Of a DNA stretch of 64,000 bases, positions 12,144-22,841 are shown one piece after another. The first letter of the stretch is position 1, and every line of letters begins with the position of its first letter. Below the pieces are notes generated by a model. That model saw only the letters and a list, made by a program, of their open reading frames with translations. It was not told where the DNA came from and ran no database searches. Both the position numbers and the translations under genes were made by a program. Source of the DNA: Ligula intestinalis (lineage: Eukaryota > Platyhelminthes > Cestoda > Diphyllobothriidea > Diphyllobothriidae); contig JAYGXS010000004.1 in the NCBI GenBank assembly GCA_036362985.1, forward strand, positions 34,807,068-34,871,067, in the 5' to 3' direction.

Positions 12144-12707
12144 ATGCAAGGGCGTTCTGAAGCGACCGCCCGACAATTAAACCGTCTCGGCATCTGCATC
12201 GCTCAGAAGCTGGCGTCCTCCCTGGGGGTGGCGCTATCTCGCGTTAAAGATTGCATAGCGAAACAGCACCAAACTAATGTTATTCACCACATTACAGTTG
12301 AAAATTGTCCTACTGTCTACATGGGCCTTACAGTTTGGAAAGTCGGGGCCTGCATAAATGAACTTAAGCTGGCCATCCATGGTCTCTTGTGTTTGTGCAC
12401 GCTAGTGATTGTAAGCACTGCTTTAAGTTGTCGCCACGGTCAACACAAATCGAACACGAAAATTTCTCGATGCTTTGCACTCCGGCATAAGCAGTATAAA
12501 TGGGCACGTGGATGTCGATTAAATGCACGAAGTTTCGCGTGCATGGTAGACTCATTTGCGGCCAGTGGGAAACAACAGCTGTCTATCTCTGCTCGGATAA
12601 GTAAAGCTTCACAGATTATGCGCCCCTCGACACGTGGTGTGCTATCTAAACGCTCACACCTCCTTCCACTTGCAACACATGTCACGGCAGGCTTTGCCTC
12701 AACCTAA
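12144..12707 (+). pseudogene. Penelope-like fragment: RT-endonuclease linker and GIY-YIG start
   Basis: An open frame of 187 codons. Its first 80 residues read as PLE sequence: SEATARQLNRLGICIAQK (usual form SEATxRxLxPLGIxVAHK), then LSRVKDCIAKQHQTN, then ENCPTVYMGLTVWKVG and NELKLAIHG. The last part is a worn GIY-YIG domain (usual form C-P-x-x-Y-V-G-x-T-G-R-K-x-G-T-R-x-N-E-H-K-L-A-I). The second half of the frame is not clearly homologous. No nearby RT core is in frame; the fragment at 11640-11850 may be the 5' part of the same element with the middle deleted. The open frame may be chance persistence, since the catalytic region is already degraded. Confidence 0.72.
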
Positions 12708-12789
12708 CTTCCTCGCCCCAATGCCGCACCTGAGTCGATAGAATTTTCTTTCAAGTTCAATGGTTAAGTTCACGAAAAAAATTGGGGGA

Positions 12790-13625
12790 CACTGATTGGC
12801 TCACCTCTGTCTCGCCTCATTGCCAAATCTGGGTTTCAGAGGCTCGAGTGCTTGTTTTGTAGCTCGTCTCCGCTGAAGTGTTTGGCCAGATATATCAACG
12901 ACAACTTTGTCATCATTAATAGGAGCGGGGTGCAGACCTTCAAGGAACTGTTGAACTCCATCTTTCCTGACATCTAGTTTACTATGGAAGAGGAGGTCAA
13001 CATACAGTTACGCCATCGTGATATGCAAGTGACGCAGACGGGAAGAAAAGGACAAGGGTCTACCTTAGGGCAAAGAACAACATGCCCATTCCCCACTTCC
13101 GAAGTAACCACCCCATTGGTTGCAAACGCAGTTGTGTAAGGAACTTATTACAACGCCTCAGGCATACTGCAGCGACGACAGGGGATGAACAAGAGACTAT
13201 AGATTTGCATGCTCTCTATCAATCCAACGCTTATCCAAAGTCCTTTATACGTAAGTGTCTCGAAAAGTCTTGTCTAAAGCAGCCAGAAGAAGACAAACCT
13301 AAGTTCTACCTCACCATTTCTTATGTGATGGATGGATCTTGAAACCATTTGGAACCGTTGTGGCTCATAAGCCAGAGTCAACCAGAAGATAGCAGATCAT
13401 GAGTCCCAAAGACCCACTACAACTGATAAAACAATCAACAGTGGTTTACAGCATAAAACACTAAAACTACGATGCAAGTTATGTTGGTGAGACAAGAACA
13501 CGCTGTTGCACAAGGCTGCATGAAAATCAGCTCGCAATCAACCCCGGGATAAGCTGTCTATGGTCCATGGCCGAGGCTTACGGTAAGGCACACTCATTTG
13601 AGGCTGGCAAGAGAGCAGAGAGTAC
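12790..13625 (+). pseudogene. Penelope-like element, RT motif B to GIY-YIG
   Basis: Ordered PLE signatures on the plus strand: GSPLSRLIAKSGFQRLE (motif B region, about 12797), LARYINDNFVIINR (motif C, with YIND at 12891-12902 in place of YVDD), FPDI then FTMEEE, then SNHPIGCKRSCVRNLL (about 13103-13150) and SNAYPKSFI (usual NGYPxxF). After a frameshift come LKPFGTVVAHKPEST, MSPKDPLQL and the GIY-YIG stretch NYDASYVGETRTRCCTRLHE (about 13458-13517). The V-to-N change in the catalytic motif, internal stops and frameshifts show it is dead. It ends in a hammerhead-like motif at 13629, as PLE 3' ends do. Confidence 0.82.
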
Positions 13626-13740
13626 GCTCTGACGATGAAAACGAGAATGTTTTTTAAACGTCAGCTTCAATAAAAACTTAGTCTCCGGAATTGCCTCCTC
13701 TTCTTCTCATCCGGGGATGATGAAGGCACTGTAACATCTG
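13624..13740 (+). ncRNA. Hammerhead-like motif and 3' tail of the 12.8-13.6 kb PLE
   Basis: CTGACGA (13629-13635) is followed by AAAAC / GTTTT with a 6-nt loop as helix II, then TAAA in place of GAAA (13655-13658) and CGTCAGC. Helix I can form as GCT on the 5' side with AGC on the 3' side. The GAAA change should weaken or abolish cleavage. The tail (AATAAAAAC ... CATCCGGGGATGATGAAGGC) recurs inverted at 13790-13900. Confidence 0.6.
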
Positions 13741-13784
13741 GGCCTCATTTTTTGCGCATATTATTATATATGGCTCTATTGCTT

Positions 13785-13900
13785 TGATCATCCCCGGAAG
13801 GACAAGAAGAAAATGGAACAATTCCTGAGACCAAGTTATATTTATACTGACGTTTCAAAAACATTATCGTTTTCATCTTCAGGGCGTACTGTATATTCTT
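13785..13900 (-). ncRNA. Hammerhead-like motif and 3' tail of a minus-strand PLE
   Basis: On the minus strand CTGAAGA (13882-13876) is followed by a 6-bp helix II, GAAAAC / GTTTTT with a 6-nt loop, then an intact GAAA (13856-13853) and CGTCAG. The core is therefore better kept than in its plus-strand partner at 13629. The flanking tail matches that partner in inverted orientation, including the CCGGGGATGAT stretch, so two PLE 3' ends meet tail to tail with only about 50 bases between them. Confidence 0.62.
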
Positions 13901-13984
13901 CTGCCGGCGTCGAATGAGTGTGTCTTTCCAATAGCTTGGCAGTATACCCGCGCTTAACGCACGGGCATCGATCGATTACACTAA

Positions 13985-14465
13985 TCGATTTGTGATGGCT
14001 GTTTGAATTGTTCGTGCAATCGTGGGCACCTCCATGAGAAAATGTGTCACGTCGTTCGTGTGCTTCTTGATAATTTCCACCTTCTTCGCTCGTGTCTGCC
14101 GGCTGTCGGCCTTGCGCATATTTCTTCGCCCAACCTCCTGCCCCGTTATGAGTGGACGTTAACCTTGCGCGGAGCGCTTAGTAGGCGCGGTAAATGTCTA
14201 TGGCTCTGTTAAGTGTGCCAGTCGAGGACAAACTTTCTAGCAGCAATCTGACATCTTGTCATTGGCTCGGCCTACTACCCTTGCTTGCTCAAAGATGAAC
14301 GTGTGATTCTTCTGCTATACTTAGTCATAGATCATAGATAGCTTATTATTGCGGTTGATTGCATGCTTATGCTCATGGAACATTATGTCAAGGTGTTTGC
14401 CCATTTCAACTAGATACCTTTTTTCGCAGTTTTGACATGTAAAGATGTAGACTAGAAGCAACTGC
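13985..14465 (-). pseudogene. Penelope-like element C-terminus (GIY-YIG), minus strand
   Basis: Read on the minus strand from 14465, the sequence gives VYIFTCQNCEKRYLVEMGKH and then FHEHKHAINRNNKLSMIYD, a worn GIY-YIG domain (usual form Y-x-C-x-x-C-x-x-x-Y-V-G-E-T-G-R ... H-E-H-x-x-A-I-N-R). Next come HTFIFEQARVVGRANDKM and further PLE C-terminal sequence, and finally the ribozyme-like tail at 13882. The upstream part of the element (RT) is missing on this strand; the adjacent 14476-14590 segment holds the next expected protein region but in the opposite orientation. Confidence 0.75.
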
Positions 14466-14475
14466 AAGAATCCTG

Positions 14476-14590
14476 AAACTGGGACTCAAAGGCCAGAGTC
14501 AAACATCAGACAGCAGATAATGAGGCCCAAAGACTCGCTACCACTAACAGAACAATCAGCAGTGGTCTGGAGCACTGCACGCCGAAACGG
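14476..14590 (+). pseudogene. Short inverted PLE segment (pre-endonuclease linker)
   Basis: The plus strand reads PESNIRQQIMRPKDSL then PLTEQSAVVWS, the conserved PLE linker that normally comes just before the GIY-YIG domain (compare MSPKDPLQL at 13.4 kb and DPLPLAEQSCVV at 50.4 kb). Its neighbour at 13985-14465 starts exactly where this ends in protein order but runs on the other strand. A small inversion or a second truncated insertion would explain this. Confidence 0.65.
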
Positions 14591-14621
14591 CATCATTAAT
14601 CATACATACTTAGCCCCAAGT

Positions 14622-14696
14622 GGTTCCCTACGTGGGGTTCGAACCCATGACTTTGTAAATAAGAGGAAAATGCTCTAACAACTTCGCCATGGGCTC
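14622..14696 (-). repeat. tRNA-derived SINE head
   Basis: The minus strand reads like a tRNA: GAGCCCATGGCGAAG start, A box TGGCGAAGTTGTTAGAGCA, an arm CCTCTTATTTACAAAG where the anticodon arm should be, B box GGTTCGAACCC flanked by TGG/CCA (T arm). The acceptor stem does not close, there is no clean anticodon stem, and the sequence runs on into non-tRNA DNA, so this is a SINE head or tRNA pseudogene rather than a working tRNA gene. Confidence 0.65.
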
Positions 14697-14699
14697 TTT

Positions 14700-17600
14700 A
14701 CCTTGCTGGTTTCAACGGAAAATATGCACCATGGCAGCTTGGCTGATGACGGCTTATGATCCAGGAATCTCGATACGAGTCTTTCTTTCTTTGTAGGTAA
14801 TGTCATTTTATCTATATCATTAACCACAGAGTGGCAAGGCGGAAGAGTGATCTTAAGGACAAAAAAGGATGAGTGAGTCCCGTGATCGATCGGTGAGCAC
14901 CTATCTTTCACCATAAATATAGACAGTACGTGCCAGAATTCGTGCATCATGCCAACATAAGCGAAAGATTGATGCTCTTTAGCTTATCGGCATTGACTCA
15001 GGTTGTGACACTTCTTAAGTTATTTCAGTCATAACAGAATGTCAGCATTTTAACGAGCTTTGCTCTGATTGCTACCAGAACATATGAACTGTAAAAAGTA
15101 ACTACTTAAATAGTATGCGTTCTTTCATTTATTTTGACTGCCTTCATAAATGTAAATGTATTTTATGGAAATCATGCCAGAAAAAAATTATTTCTTGTAG
15201 TCGTTTGGTAGAAAATGACACCTCATTTACATTAAGTGCTTAAAGAAAGGGTGTCTTCCAGTTTTTAAAAAGGTTTCGAAATTGCCGAATACTTTGGAAG
15301 CCTACTGACTGCTACACTAGAATTCGAGGTTGTAAAAATGTGCACTGAGGACATCCTGTTTGAGGAAAAGTACTTTTTCGACTACAGTTTGAGAGAGAAA
15401 TCATATAGTCTTCATAAAATGTTGCAATAAATATGGAGCATGCTCAACACAGTAAAGGCAGCACAAATAAATTGATGGGTACAATGTATTATGAATGAAC
15501 ACCTCGCAATCCATAAAAAAGATCATGATAAAAATATTCTCTAAGACCCAACGATACCTTTTCTTTAAGTCAAAAATTTCAAGAAAACGTAATTTGCTAC
15601 CAAAGGAGTACAATATATAATTATTGAATTTAAGTTTACCATAGAGTATATTTGAATTTATAAAGGCAGTCCAAACCAATGGTAAATACGCGTACTATTT
15701 AAAAAAAGTTACTTTTTAAAGTAAATACGTTCTATTCGTCGTCAGAAACAAGCTCTTTAAAGAGCTGAGATCCTGCTATGAATGAAATAACTTCAGAATT
15801 GACTACAAAATAATCAGTATCACAACATGAGTCAATGCCAATTAACGACAAATGTCAATCTTTTGCATATGTTGGTATCATGTACGAATTCTGGTGCGTA
15901 CTCTATATTCTGCATTAAATATGCTGCATTTAAACTATATTTTATTATGCTTTTAATTAATAGAGAGGACGGCAATCGCGATTTTAAATATGCCTCTTCA
16001 CATAAAAAAGCGTCTGACTGCTTATTTTCTCCTTCTGTGCGATATATTTGAGCTATTTGCAGTCGTGTAATGTCCAAAATTCAGTGCAGGGCCATGCCTT
16101 GTTTGGCAAGCATAGCTGGGCTTTTAAGCCTTGTCAAGTTCTACGTCCTGCATGTCCTTCGTAGCATCGTCAGTAGCTTATGCATGTCAAGCAGTGGACA
16201 TAAAAATAGGGAATGATATGAATGGAGCAAAGGCCTGTTTCACATCAGAAATATGCCTACCGCGGTCATGACTGCGAGCATCTAGTAAAACACGGTTATT
16301 CTAAAGGCTTATGATCGTCTTCCAATCAAATGAACACTTTGTTGACGCTAATTTAATGCCATATCAGGGGTTAGGAAAGGATATCCAAATCAACATTAAT
16401 TTTTTTGGACAATAATGCCGTCAGAGAACTGGCAGGCAACACTTTCCCTTCGTCCAACTTTATTCATCAGACAAGTACAAAGACAATTTTTTTAGCGATT
16501 TACCTTGTTTGCAGAGATGTTGCGCTAGAATAGTTTGTGGACTGCTGTCGTAAAAACATGGAATAAAGTTACTTACTAGGTTTGCGAACTCACTTGCAAT
16601 TTAAAGCACAGTGCAATGAAATAAATGCATTGGACATCCATTTTGAAAACAACCTGACGACAGTTCGTCCAGGTTCTAATAAAGAGCTAATGATGCCAAT
16701 AATAAAAAACTTCTTTCCCTACCCCTTTTTCTGGCAATCAATGAGTGCATCTTAGAACGTCTCAAACGCGCTCCTACTAAATTAACTCAGTGCGCTGTTT
16801 TGCACGCACTGAGGCCTCTCAAAGATGCTCATAGTCAAAACAGTGGAAAGCATTTGCATCTCCTGGCGGAAACTAAAAGGAAATTTCGCTTAACTGCTCA
16901 AATCCAGACAATAAATCTTCGGATTCTGACGTGCTCCACCCCTCCTAGTTGTTTCGAATTTTTCCAGTAAATATCGAACACTGCTTTTGATTAAGAAAAA
17001 ATGAAACAAGATATTTAAATTTCAATTTTTTTCTGGGGATAAGACGACCATCCTACGTTTGCACACCCTAAAGTTTGCGGTTTTTGGGCGTGGCGAGGTA
17101 ATTGTGCAACAGCGGAGATGGGCTAAGCTGCCAAACTATTAAATAAATTAGATGAATGCATCGTGAGAAATTCTAAAATAACACTGAGGATTTTGGTCAA
17201 AGACCGGTGTCAGCGTACTAGACATAATGTCTAACAATGTTTATTGAATACGCATAGGAAAAGTAGATAAAATGTGGTCATGTATTTAAGATCCTAAAGC
17301 TAAGAAATGATGTTACCTGAGGAACTCACGGGACGCTAATTTAAAGGGAATGTTTCATTTAAAAAACAGCACAATAATAGTCACAAAGTTTATAAGACTG
17401 AATTTTTATTTTCGATTAACACGCGCATGTGTCATACTTGCTCTCCTTAAAGTATTGCTAAGTCTTGCAAGCATACTCAAATATATCCTCAATTCATATT
17501 TACTCATATAATTTGCGTTATTTATATTTTTTCTCGTTTGTATTAAGGGATAGAAGGCTTGATGATTTCCTTTGATCAACGAACAATGCAGCATAATTAT

Positions 17601-19855
17601 TTTCCAGAAAGTCGCGTTTAGTAATCTGGGTTTCGATAAATTCATTTATTATTATTTAAATAGGGCTTGGCACATACGAAGATTTAAAAATGAAATTTTT
17701 ATTTTACCATTAACAGACAAGCATCATGCCTCTATTTTTGTAAAAAAAGAGTCAGGAGGGAACCTCGAAAAAACTGACGTTTTTTAAAGATAATTTATAC
17801 AAACGATCCAGAATTAAGGCATAATACATAGAGTTTAGCTAGATATTTCAAACTCAATTCCTTACCAAAATATTTCCTTCGATCACTTCAGATAATGTTT
17901 ATGAACCCATAGAGAAAGCTGGATTCAAACAGGTTATTTTAAGTAACTCTTAGGACCACATTGAGTACAATCGGACAAATATAAAACATTAAAATGTGCG
18001 GGGAATTTTTAATAATAAAATAACTATTTCGCATTAACAACTACAACCTTAAGTCACATCTGATTAAATAAAGGAAAAATACTCCGACAACCCTTTTCTA
18101 GAAACCACCTTTATAATGGCTTTCTGTTTTCATAAATATGTGGTATGAGACAGTTATGGTGTTGGTGCTAAGGTAGTCATTACTGATCAAATGATAAGTG
18201 TCTTTTTTAGATTATTTGATTATTTAAGCCTTGGTTTCCATCATCAGTATATTTAATACACGGTATACTTTGTGATGAAAGGTGCTTCCAGGTGAATTAC
18301 ACATTTTGAATTTAGATTTGAGAAATTGGAACCTGTTAATCTAGTGCGCTTCCTCAACGTTTCATCTCGAACGTTCGAGGGTATCAGTATACCATTGGAG
18401 ACCATTAAAAATTATAAACCCTTCTAAAATACTAGGCTTCTTAAATAATGATACGCATACGTATAAACAAATTCTCATTTAAATCCTTTTGCCATCTATA
18501 AGAATAGGTTGAACTGCAGTGGCCAACGAAAATGTGTGACTATCCATCAAAACGCTAAGTATTACACAAATTGGATGGTGGAATCATGTCAAACGATCAC
18601 ATGAGGAGCTAAAAAAGTTTTGGAACACCATTAAATGTTAAAAGGGGCTTCCACAGGAAAGAACATCTTTTTAATGAACCCACGGTCCGCAACCCGCATA
18701 CAATCATTAATTCGAGTTGATCATTGGCATAAGTGCATATTGTAGTGGGTGATTATTTTTTGAGGAGAAATATCAATGTTTGTGTTGAATACAAAATGTT
18801 GATATTTACTTCAACAGTAAAGCTCTACAGGCCTTGAAATGTAATAGTTAGTATCCAAAAGTCTCCTTTGCATTCGTCTAACTCGATACAAATGGCCTGT
18901 ATTTATCATCTTCTTCGGCAAATTCCCATGACATTACCACCATTTTTGAAGAATGTACGTGTAAGGTTCCCAATTTCAGTTAATGGTTGCTAAGTTTTAT
19001 TACGTATTCCACATCAAACGATAAATTCCAAGACTAACTATTTGGTTAAATTTTAAACATTAATTTCAACGATTTTAAGTAGGTCGAGGTAAGTAATAAA
19101 CTTGTTTGTTGCTCGCCGCATTCTATTTGCTGTCAAAACTCAATTCACAGACCTCCATGGCCAGCGTCCCCACTGATTTTGCACATTTGATTGTCGCGGT
19201 TTATAAAGCAGCATATCAATCAAGCAAATAAGCATAACTCTTGTCTCAACTTATTTATTTCTAAAAAGCCCCTATGTAGGACGGACTCATCGGTCTTAGA
19301 ATTAAGTTGCAGGCTATTTCGTGTCCCTATTTGTCATTATTGTGGACAAACGTTTAGACTTTACCTTTCTTGCATTCAAATCAGGACTATTTACTAATGG
19401 TCCTTGGATAGGGAACTTAAGAAAAAAAACAAAGCTTAGCTACGTGACTGTCGTTAAGGGTTCTGCGACTGGACCTTTGAACGAAAGTTCAAGCGAACAC
19501 TTTTCGCTGAAATCCAAAACAGGCAGCTTGTGGTATCCCTCCATGGCTCTAAGCATCTTTAGTTGAAAGTGAATCAGAATCATTGGTTTTTAAGGGCTGA
19601 AACAGAGCTGTGCATACAACCCTGACAAAATTTTTGACTGTCAATTTCAAAAGTCACTAACGTAATCTCAACTTTAAATTTGTCTTCTCCATCAGAAATA
19701 TTTTGAGGCGGAACATTTAACCATGCTGATGTTGGGATAGGTTTCCCAATCATTGAATAAAAATGAAATGTCCACAGTAAAATTATCTAGGATTACATGA
19801 TCAGGCAAATATTTAAAGAAAACATGTCCATATATGAAAAAGGATAATATTTCTG
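14700..19855. other. AT-rich DNA, no recognised gene
   Basis: Long AT-rich stretch. Open frames are short, overlap on both strands and resemble no known family. No RNA gene, clear tandem repeat or transposon protein was recognised. It may be intronic or intergenic. Confidence 0.5.
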
Positions 19856-19859
19856 CTAC

Positions 19860-19945
19860 TTATGTCTCTGATGACGAATCCAGGACGGATTTCGAAGCGT
19901 CAGGCGAATAAACATTTTGTCCCAGCGATTGAGTGTTCTTCTTCT
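19860..19945 (+). ncRNA. Hammerhead-like motif of a solo PLE tail
   Basis: CTGATGA (19868-19874), helix II GAATCC / GGATTT with a 5-nt loop, then GAAG (19894-19897, one change from GAAA) and CGTCAGGC. Helix I can form between GTCT just before the core and AGGC after the GTC. The tail AATAAACATTTTGTCCC and AGCGATTGAGTGTTCTTCTTC matches those of other PLE tails in the window. No PLE protein remnant is visible next to it. Confidence 0.6.
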
Positions 19946-19949
19946 CAAT

Positions 19950-22660
19950 AATATTTACAATCAACAGTGTGTGCTTGTATGAGTTAAAATGCTACATCAT
20001 TTTTTTCAGGGCTACATTTATCCCAAATGGTACAGCTAACTTTGTATGTACCTTCATCAACACAATAACACATCCAACATTACTTTAAGTGTAGAATTTA
20101 TACAACTTCAGAATTTGTGATTTAAATACGCGCGTCAAATCACGGATGAGACATAAACTGCAATTGAGACAGCGACGAGTTATTTAACATACGTGCATTA
20201 TGCTAGTGCATTCTCTCTGGCACACTGAAGTTCTCTACTCCTCCGTGATTTTATTTGTGGCTTAAGTTAGAACATTCTAGCCAGATTTGCTCCAAAAAGG
20301 GTTTCAATTGGCCCCATTCGCGAAATGTTGGCGATGATTTCCTTTCGTTCACAGAAATGATGCAGAGTGGAGAATATGCGAAACTCAACCTCTATAAGGA
20401 AATTTGAATCGCATGACATCTTGCATATTCCTTCGATATATGATCAGTGACAACTGCACATAAAGTAAGTAAACACAGGTGGGATACAGTTGCTATCTAA
20501 CCAGCTGTCAATGTAACAATGAGCGGGGCTCACATTTATATGAGATGGTCTACGTGATGTGATACAAACGCCGATCAATACGAACTTACACAGACAGCGC
20601 CCGCCGAATAGCCAAAGACACCAAATTCCCATCAGATAGCAAGCAAATCTAAACTATTAGTATGTTTTACACATGTATTCAAGTTAATCGACTTCTTGGA
20701 GAATCAGAGTCACATATTAACATAAAAACGTTTATTACCTTTCCAAAAAAATCTAATTGGGTTAAAATGTTGTTTTCATAGCTGGACGAGTAGATCTACC
20801 TCTACTGTCTTTGAACCCTGGCGTTCATCCATCAACTTCCTACATGACGCTTTACCCAGCTCATGCTAATTTTTACCATACAGTAAAAAGAGCAGAATTA
20901 AGTTGTCTTGTTTTTGACTAGAAACCCTCTGTGTGTGTGCCCAAGTTCAGACACTTTATAATGCCAGCTTTTGAACAAGTGCCTATATCACAGCGTGCAA
21001 AAGTATACGCTTTTATAATGGCTACTTGATAAGTATGCCTTTTAGAATTTGTTTATGATATGCGTAGAAATTCATTATATTTTATAGAATGTATGCACAA
21101 AACATTTTGCACCATTGTGATAGAAAATTACACCTGCATTGACTTTTGTACTTGAAGAACAGATATCTTTCTGCTTAATAATTTATAAAGTGCATATTCT
21201 AGGCATGAAATATATATGAGTATCTTATGATATCAACAATCAATGAAAAAATTACGCTGCCTAAGCAGCCAGTTTTATAACGTATACTTTTTACGAGCGG
21301 TCAGAGAAAGACTCGTTAGAGAGCCAGCATTCTGACGAAACTGAGCTATTTTTGAAGTAGGCCGCATGCTGAATTGATATTGCGCGCCAACTTAAGCACT
21401 TTTTTGTCCAATTCAAAAGCGCACTATTGAATGTTTTTTTACAACTGAATTAATAAAAACTTTTCTGTTTAATTTAGGTTAGGCCTGAACTGCCACTTTT
21501 TACACTTCTATAAACTTCTAAGATCTCAAGGGCACTGTTTGCTAGCAAAATAATTCATGATATCAACATCTGGAAACTTTGACCTCGACAAATTACCTCA
21601 CCATGTAAATGTAATGGTCTGACGAGAATATATTGAAAGTATACGTATGCTCACCAACTACTCTTCTTGAGGAATTTTTTTATATGTAAGCGTAATCAGT
21701 GATCATTCTGCAGTACGTTACTTACTATGGTGACTGGCTGTGGTTTTGCGTTTAAACACAGTTTGTCCTCTGGTTGACCAATATCACCAAAGAACACTCG
21801 TATTCTTTTCTGCCAAAGCCTTAGGGACAGACAGTTTGATATTCTTTTTGGTACATAACTTATAATCTTTGGACTGGTGTGTGGGTTCGGTTTGAGAGGA
21901 ATATAGATAGTTGTCGCGCAAAAGCAACCCTAAAGCAGTTCGCCAAAGAAATAAAAAAGGAGCATTTTCGACAGGATGTAGCCAAAGCCTTCAGTTAAGC
22001 TGTGTAGGTACAAGACAGATTTTTTCAGTAATAAGCAAACATCGCGAAAGTAAAGTAAAGGTAGGTATGCTTGGAGTTACACACAGCTATTAAGGTAAAT
22101 GTGCAAGAGGCTAGTCGATGTAACGGACATGGTATTTTTCCGGTTCTGTTTCAGTACCCTGTGGAACAGAGGGAGAAGTTATTGAAATCGACGATTACAC
22201 TTTCGGTTATGGGAAGCCGCCATTTTCAATGTCATGCAGCCATGCTATCTGTTGTTTAGCATGCGATTTTACTATAAGTATGCTAACCTGATGTGTTTTT
22301 AAAACAACCTATAATTAAATGTCAGTTCAAATGCTTCGGTTACACTTAGTTGTCTGTCCTAACGCCCAAATCTATAAACATTCGGTCGAATGTAACTAAT
22401 TTTTTCAAAGGTGTATGCTGAAAATTTTGGGGTTTGGCAGTGATGATTTTTTCACGAAATTGCGTTTATATAGAATTCTCAAATAAATTTCTAAAAAAAG
22501 TTTCTGTCTTTTACTGAAACGAAGAACATGTTGTTCGCCTTAGGCTTCCTCACATGTTGTTGACCTTGAGGTTTGCAAACCGCATATGACTTCTTCTTAA
22601 AACGATTATGTCCAGTTAATTTCAGCTTTATTTGGGAAATTCGTGGGTAAATACATTTGA
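19950..22660. other. AT-rich DNA, no recognised gene
   Basis: No recognisable protein, RNA gene or transposon remnant. Short open frames only. Confidence 0.5.
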
Positions 22661-22677
22661 ACTCCCTCTTTCAGAAG

Positions 22678-22731
22678 ATGAATTGGCGAACATACGTTTG
22701 TTTTCGATAATTCTCATCAGGCCTTTACATT
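22678..22731 (-). ncRNA. Hammerhead ribozyme (type I topology) of the PLE
   Basis: All parts are present on the minus strand, in order. Helix I 5' side: GGC (22723-22721). Core: CTGATGA (22720-22714). Helix II: GA/TC with an ATTA loop (22713-22706), only 2 bp. Core: GAAA (22705-22702). Helix III: A-A-C-A (22702-22699) paired with T-G-T-T (22692-22689) around a 6-nt loop. C17 at 22688 gives the cleavage triplet T-T-C. Helix I 3' side: GCC (22687-22685). An internal loop and ATG/CAT extend helix I. Predicted cleavage is between 22688 and 22687. PLEs are known to carry hammerheads in their terminal repeats. The 2-bp helix II is the weak point. Confidence 0.78.
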
Positions 22732-22841
22732 TATAGGGTAATTAAGTAAATTGATTATGCGGGTTAGTAGAAAAAAGGAAGGACGGTTGTCAGGGCAGGG
22801 GGAATGGGGGGGGTCAAAACGGGGTCAACATTTGATCCGCG

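Noticed and set aside
14622..14696. A functional tRNA gene
   Set aside because: A and B boxes are present, but the acceptor and anticodon stems do not pair.
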